In this document: positions 6,566 to 9,526 of the stretch, in pieces | How the letters are laid out: the number at the start of each line of letters is the position of its first letter | Position numbering within the stretch: position 1 is the first letter of the stretch | Origin: JBPCRW01 sp050996405 | Lineage (GTDB): Bacteria > Acidobacteriota > Blastocatellia > Pyrinomonadales > Pyrinomonadaceae | Assembly: GCA_050996405.1 (NCBI GenBank) | Contig: JBPCRW010000156.1 | Coordinates: 1-9,526 of the forward strand | Length of the DNA: 9,526 nucleotides | Reading direction: 5' to 3' | Position numbers and translations under genes: made by a program | The notes under the pieces: generated by a model | Seen by the model: only the letters and a program-made list of their open reading frames with translations | The model's database searches: none | Told to the model about the DNA's origin: nothing

Positions 6566-8001
6566 CAAATTTCTTCCGCGCCTCCTGCCGAAGAACCGGC
6601 TGCCGACGCTTGCGCTTCGATTTCCAAGCCATATTTCTGCATCCGGTAAAGCAACGCGCTGCGAGTGATGTTGAGATACCGCGCTGCGTGCGTCCGGTTG
6701 CCGCCCGTCATTTCCAAAGCGCGGCGCAAAATTTCCTTTTCCATCTCTTCGAGCGAAACGCCGTCGGGCGGCAACTCGAACAGCACGTTTCCGGTATTTT
6801 GGCGCGGGCTGCGAACATTTTCCGGTAAATCTTCAACCGCTATCCGCTCGTCGTTTGAGAGAACCGTCATTCGCTCGATTAGATTTTCAAGCTCACGGAC
6901 GTTGCCGGGGAATGAATAATTCGAGAGCGCGGCGAAAACTTCGCGCTCGATTTTTAGATTTTCAAATTTATATTTCTTTTTGGCTCTCTGTAAAAAATAC
7001 TGGATTAAAAGCGGGATGTCTTCGCGCCGCGTCCGTAAGGGCGGCAGATTGATTGGCACGACTGCCAGTCGAAAATATAAGTCCTCGCGGAAAGTGCCGT
7101 CTTCAATCATCGTTTCCAGATTGCGATTCGTCGCGGTAATAATTCGCACGTTAACTTTGCGCGATTTGTTTTCGCCGAGGCGGACAATTTCCTGTTCCTG
7201 CAAAACTCTGAGCAGGCGCGGCTGCAAGCCCAAAGGCATCGCGCTGATTTCGTCTAAGAAAAGCGTGCCGCCCGTCGCTTCTTCAAATTTGCCTTTCGCG
7301 TCCTGCGTTGCGCCGGTAAATGCGCCGCGCCGATGACCGAAAAGCTCGGATTCAATCAAACCTTCGGGGATTGCCGCGCAATTGACGGCGATAAAAGGTT
7401 TTTCGGCGCGGCTGCCGGAAAAATGTATGCCTTTCGCAATCAATTCTTTGCCCGTTCCCGACTCGCCCGTGATTAAAACCGTGATGTCGGTTTTTGAAAC
7501 GCGCTCGACCAGATTCAGAACCTCGCGCATTTTCATCGAATCGCCGACGACGTTTTCAAGCCGAAAATTTTCATTCACCAAACGACGCAGGCGAATGTTT
7601 TCTTCGACTGTTTCACCAAAGCTCAACGCCCGTTCGATGTTTAGCAAAATTTGGTCGCGGTTAAACGGTTTCGTTATATAATCAAATGCTCCGGCACGCA
7701 TCGCGGCGACCGCCGTTTCAATTTCGCCGAAAGCCGTAATGACAATCACCGGCGTTTCGCGGGCGACGGCTTTCAGCCGGTCGAGCAAATCCAAGCCGGA
7801 GAGCTTCGGCATTTGCAAATCGGTGATGACGCAATCAATTTCGTCGTTGGTAAAAATTTCGAGCGCGGCTGCGCCGTCGGCAACGGTTAAAACGCGGTAG
7901 CCTGCTTCGATGAGCTGGAATTCCAAAACGCGCCGCAAATTTTCATCGTCGTCGGCGAGCAGAATAGTTTTTGTTTGTTTGGCGGGCGGCATTTGATTCA
8001 C
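6565..8001 (-). CDS. Sigma-54-dependent response regulator, NtrC/AtoC family
   Basis: Transcriptional activator that uses ATP to open sigma-54 promoters when phosphorylated. The receiver domain (about 11-125) has the acidic pocket ADDDE, phospho-acceptor Asp61 (ITDLQMP), Thr89 and Lys111 (ITKPF). The AAA+ domain has Walker A GESGTGKE (179-186), the sigma-54 contact loop GAFTGA (226-231), Walker B GGTLFLDE (244-251) and PGNVRELEN (365-373). The C-terminal Fis-type helix-turn-helix is GGNRTHAARYLNITRSALLY (433-452), followed by an Ala/Gly/Ser-rich tail. GTG 8001 overlaps the preceding stop as GTGA; ATG 7992 is an alternative, three residues shorter. Neither has a clear Shine-Dalgarno, consistent with coupled translation. 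Targets are unknown. I found no convincing -24/-12 sigma-54 promoter by eye in the two intergenic regions searched (8526-8651 and 9147-9290). Confidence 0.96.
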   Translation of the reverse strand: MNQMPPAKQTKTILLADDDENLRRVLEFQLIEAGYRVLTVADGAAALEIFTNDEIDCVITDLQMPKLSGLDLLDRLKAVARETPVIVITAFGEIETAVAAMRAGAFDYITKPFNRDQILLNIERALSFGETVEENIRLRRLVNENFRLENVVGDSMKMREVLNLVERVSKTDITVLITGESGTGKELIAKGIHFSGSRAEKPFIAVNCAAIPEGLIESELFGHRRGAFTGATQDAKGKFEEATGGTLFLDEISAMPLGLQPRLLRVLQEQEIVRLGENKSRKVNVRIITATNRNLETMIEDGTFREDLYFRLAVVPINLPPLRTRREDIPLLIQYFLQRAKKKYKFENLKIEREVFAALSNYSFPGNVRELENLIERMTVLSNDERIAVEDLPENVRSPRQNTGNVLFELPPDGVSLEEMEKEILRRALEMTGGNRTHAARYLNITRSALLYRMQKYGLEIEAQASAAGSSAGGAEEI

Positions 8002-8525
8002 AGTTTAACCGTTTGATTCGAGTTTTGGGTGTTGAGCCAGGCTTCGAGTTCCTGCAAAGTTTTGACGGCTTCCGCTGTTTGTCCGGCGCGAACAAGCTCG
8101 CTGAAATGCAGATATTTTTTGGCGAGTTCGTCAATCTGACGCGCGTCCGCACCGATTTCTTCAGAGAGATGCGCCGCCGCCTCGTCCAATATGACCGAGT
8201 TGCGGCTTTGAAGCTGTCGCGCGTGGCTCAAAATTCTGAGCGCGGGACGGTCAAGCTGTCTCTGAAAAGCAATCACGGCTTGTTCGAGCGCGCGAACTTC
8301 CCGCTCTCGCCAGTTCGCTCGCCAGAGATATACGCCGAACGCCACCGCCAGCACGAAATACACGAGGCGAAAAAAAACGGTCGTCGGATTCGGCTCAAAA
8401 ATTTCCGCCCAAAACCCGTGCGAGCCGACTTCCGGTCCAATCTCGGCGTGCATCGCCGCGTCAACAATCCACATCGCCGCGCCCAAGCTGACTCCGAATA
8501 AAATTTCCTTATATCGCTTTAACAT
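7998..8525 (-). CDS. Two-pass membrane protein with histidine-less DHp-like helical domain
   Basis: First gene of the three-gene signalling operon; its stop overlaps the regulator start by 4 bp. ATG 8525 is preceded by a strong AAGGAG (8542-8537, 11-nt spacing), the best ribosome binding site here. There is one membrane segment at about 8-25, a ~25-residue outer loop, and a second at about 50-69 ending LWRANWRER. A cytoplasmic helical region of ~105 residues follows. The stretch from about 80 to 150 (FQRQLDRPALRILSHARQL, then IGADARQIDELAKKYLHFSE) has the rhythm of a kinase dimerisation bundle. The place expected for the phospho-histidine reads RQLDRPA, with no His, and no ATPase domain follows. 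I do not recognise a named family. It probably modulates or anchors the kinase/regulator pair; this is inference from position and shape. Confidence 0.75.
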   Translation of the reverse strand: MLKRYKEILFGVSLGAAMWIVDAAMHAEIGPEVGSHGFWAEIFEPNPTTVFFRLVYFVLAVAFGVYLWRANWREREVRALEQAVIAFQRQLDRPALRILSHARQLQSRNSVILDEAAAHLSEEIGADARQIDELAKKYLHFSELVRAGQTAEAVKTLQELEAWLNTQNSNQTVKL

Positions 8526-8651
8526 CGGAATTATATCTCCTTAAAATTTATAACTTAAAGTGCAAGCTAACCGAGGAGAGTTACAAAACTTTAGATCAAA
8601 TCCGTCTGAATCAAGTTGTTGAAATCAGATTTTCGCCACCTTTCATTTTAA
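8526..8651 (-). promoter_or_regulatory. Likely promoter region of the three-gene signalling operon
   Basis: This 126-bp gap is the only sizeable non-coding DNA before the operon, and it ends in AAGGAG (8542-8537) before ATG 8525. AT-rich sequence with TTATAAAT lies just upstream of the ribosome binding site, but no -35 box is properly spaced from it. I saw no GG-N10-GC sigma-54 element by eye. The promoter is assumed from position only. Confidence 0.3.
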
Positions 8652-9146
8652 TTATATTTGATGCGCCGCCGAGCCGCTAAAAACAACTTTCCGTAGAACT
8701 CGATGATCTTCGCCGAATCTGCAAAGCGCGTCGCAATGCGCGTGCAAATCGTCAAATGTAATAAACGCAAATGAATTATCGGCAACTGTCGAGCGGAAAG
8801 CGGGACGCGCCAGTTGTGCGACGACTTCTTTAGCGCGTGCGCTCGGCGCGACCAAATAAAAGTGGCACGCGCAATTTTCGACCGGAATCGAACGCGCTAA
8901 ATCCTCCAGACGTAAAATCCCTGAATAAATCGAAGTGCTTTTTTCAACTTCAAACGCGCTGACGATTTCGCTCGTGTCTTTTTTAAGCCAAATCACGTCA
9001 ATCAAACTAACCGTATCGCGCACGCCGCGACGAATCGAGCGAAAGGCTTTCATCCTGGCTTCGCTTCCGATAAACCAGGTGTTATAGACCGATTCCGAAT
9101 CGCTTTTATATTGTCCGATTAAATTAGTCAGTAAAAAATTATCCAT
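8652..9146 (-). CDS. Small PD-(D/E)XK-like nuclease domain protein
   Basis: Unnamed 164-residue protein with the signature of a restriction-endonuclease fold. An N-terminal helix (SEARMKAFRSIRRGV) is followed by a strand with Asp50 (LIDVIWL), then a strand with Glu66-Val-Glu68-Lys69 (AFEVEKST), then SIYSGILRLEDLA, which fits the helix after the catalytic core. ACHFYLVAPS (93-102) gives a further strand, and a helix follows (ARAKEVVAQLARP). The D-x15-E-x-E-K arrangement is a variant of D...ExK. I know similar sequences only as C-terminal domains of uncharacterised or restriction-like proteins, so 164 residues may be the bare domain. No methyltransferase is nearby. Start ATG 9146 has AAGGAG 14 nt upstream, a long spacing; the frame upstream is open to 9218 but has no better start. 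Fold call moderate, function unknown. Confidence 0.65.
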   Translation of the reverse strand: MDNFLLTNLIGQYKSDSESVYNTWFIGSEARMKAFRSIRRGVRDTVSLIDVIWLKKDTSEIVSAFEVEKSTSIYSGILRLEDLARSIPVENCACHFYLVAPSARAKEVVAQLARPAFRSTVADNSFAFITFDDLHAHCDALCRFGEDHRVLRKVVFSGSAAHQI

Positions 9147-9232
9147 CGCACTATCGCTTGCTCCTTTGCAGCTTGCAAATCTTATTCCTTGAATTTTGTT
9201 GGAATTAACGCGGCTTTATCAATGCCGAATAT

Positions 9233-9261
9233 ATTTTAACAGCTTTCCAGTTGTCCGATAA
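9233..9261 (-). promoter_or_regulatory. Weak candidate promoter for the PD-(D/E)XK-like gene
   Basis: On the - strand TAAAAT (9238-9233) stands 17 bp after TTATCG (9261-9256), matching the -10 and -35 consensus at 5 of 6 and 3 of 6 positions. The -35 hexamer lies inside the left operator-like dyad (9252-9267), so a bound regulator would block it. It would give a leader of about 80 nt. Confidence 0.3.
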
Positions 9262-9288
9262 CGAACAGTAGCTGTCTGATAACAAACG
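9252..9288. promoter_or_regulatory. Two tandem operator-like dyads, 21-bp period
   Basis: TGTCCGATAACGAACA (9252-9267) and TGTCTGATAACAAACG (9273-9288) match at 13 of 16 positions and start exactly 21 bp apart, about two helical turns, so they would lie on one face of the DNA. The left copy is itself an imperfect palindrome (12 of 16 positions agree with its reverse complement). This is typical of a dimeric repressor bound twice. The regulator is not encoded in the window. The sites lie 106 bp before the nuclease-like gene (- strand) and 117 bp before a possible gene on the + strand. Confidence 0.5.
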
Positions 9289-9404
9289 GAGGAAAGAATT
9301 CCATCCAAGTAAAAAATCGGCTTCGACACGAAATTCAAGAGTATTTTGTTGTTAAAGGTAGGTATTTTCAAGGAAGGTATAAGTGTTGCTCTTAGCCTGC
9401 AATA

Positions 9405-9526
9405 ATGGTTAGGTTGAAATTTTTACGCGGAATTGCGCTTGACCGCGAAGAAAAACGAAAAATCAAGAAATTAGTGCTTATTAACTTTGGAGAGGAGAAT
9501 GAAGCATTAAAAAAATTCTATATAAT
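9405..9526 (+). CDS. Possible partial gene running off the right edge
   Basis: ATG 9405 opens a frame with no stop to the window end (40 codons, MVRLKFLRGIALDREEKRKI and onward). It is rich in Lys and Glu and begins like a small basic or helical protein. A stop codon lies just upstream (9393), so this ATG would be the start, but it has no Shine-Dalgarno. Forty codons is too short to separate from chance. I do not recognise it. Confidence 0.25.
   Translation, partial: MVRLKFLRGIALDREEKRKIKKLVLINFGEENEALKKFYI

Noticed and set aside
6610..7890. Several 65-118 codon frames on the + strand across the response regulator.
   Set aside because: All lie antisense to highly conserved receiver and AAA+ motifs, and their protein composition is Arg/Ser-rich as expected of shadows.
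7971..8501. 176-codon + strand frame, about as long as the opposite membrane-protein gene (7998-8525).
   Set aside because: The - strand gene has a strong Shine-Dalgarno, membrane segments and an operonic overlap with the regulator; the + frame is Arg-rich with no motif, lacks a ribosome binding site and starts inside the regulator gene.
9482..9510. Good Shine-Dalgarno-like GGAGAGGAG next to ATG 9499 on the + strand.
   Set aside because: The frame from this ATG stops after three codons (ATG AAG CAT TAA), so it cannot start a gene.

Overview
This is bacterial DNA of moderate GC content. An NtrC-type response regulator with an intact sigma-54 contact loop implies that the host has RpoN. The gene style (AtoC/NtrC regulator paired with a multi-membrane-pass NtrB-like kinase, many overlapping starts, few strong ribosome binding sites) reminds me of Acidobacteriota (Blastocatellia-like). 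That is an impression from style, not a demonstrated placement.

Left edge (1-1807, + strand). The 3' two-thirds of an IS256-family (Mutator-type) transposase runs in from outside the window and ends in a terminal inverted repeat near 835-860. Directly abutting it is an open frame without a proper start codon that encodes an HEFGH zinc-metallopeptidase domain. The insertion sequence appears to have removed or separated the front of that gene.

Middle (1793-3694, - strand). An acyltransferase-3 family membrane protein has a putative terminator downstream. It is preceded by about 545 bp of non-coding DNA holding several dyad structures.

Core (3695-5426, - strand). This is the most interesting locus: a Cas12/TnpB-superfamily RuvC nuclease of about 560-570 residues. 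Its layout looks like the miniature Cas12m (type V-M, formerly V-U1) group and unlike ordinary ~400-residue TnpB. It has an intact-looking D-E-D triad and a CxxC...CxxxH zinc finger. No cas1, cas2 or CRISPR array is visible. The conserved N-terminus is split by a +1 frame change near 5364-5386, so the gene is frameshifted, recoded or decaying. A structured sequence follows the stop codon and could be a terminator or a guide-RNA scaffold.

Two-component operon (8525-5495, - strand). Three overlapping genes encode a small two-pass membrane protein with a cytoplasmic domain resembling a histidine-less DHp bundle, then a sigma-54-dependent response regulator, then its membrane histidine kinase. 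They probably form one signalling unit.

Right edge (8652-9526). A stand-alone small protein with a PD-(D/E)XK-like nuclease signature (- strand) is preceded by two tandem 16-bp operator-like dyads exactly 21 bp apart. A possible partial gene on the + strand runs off the end of the window.
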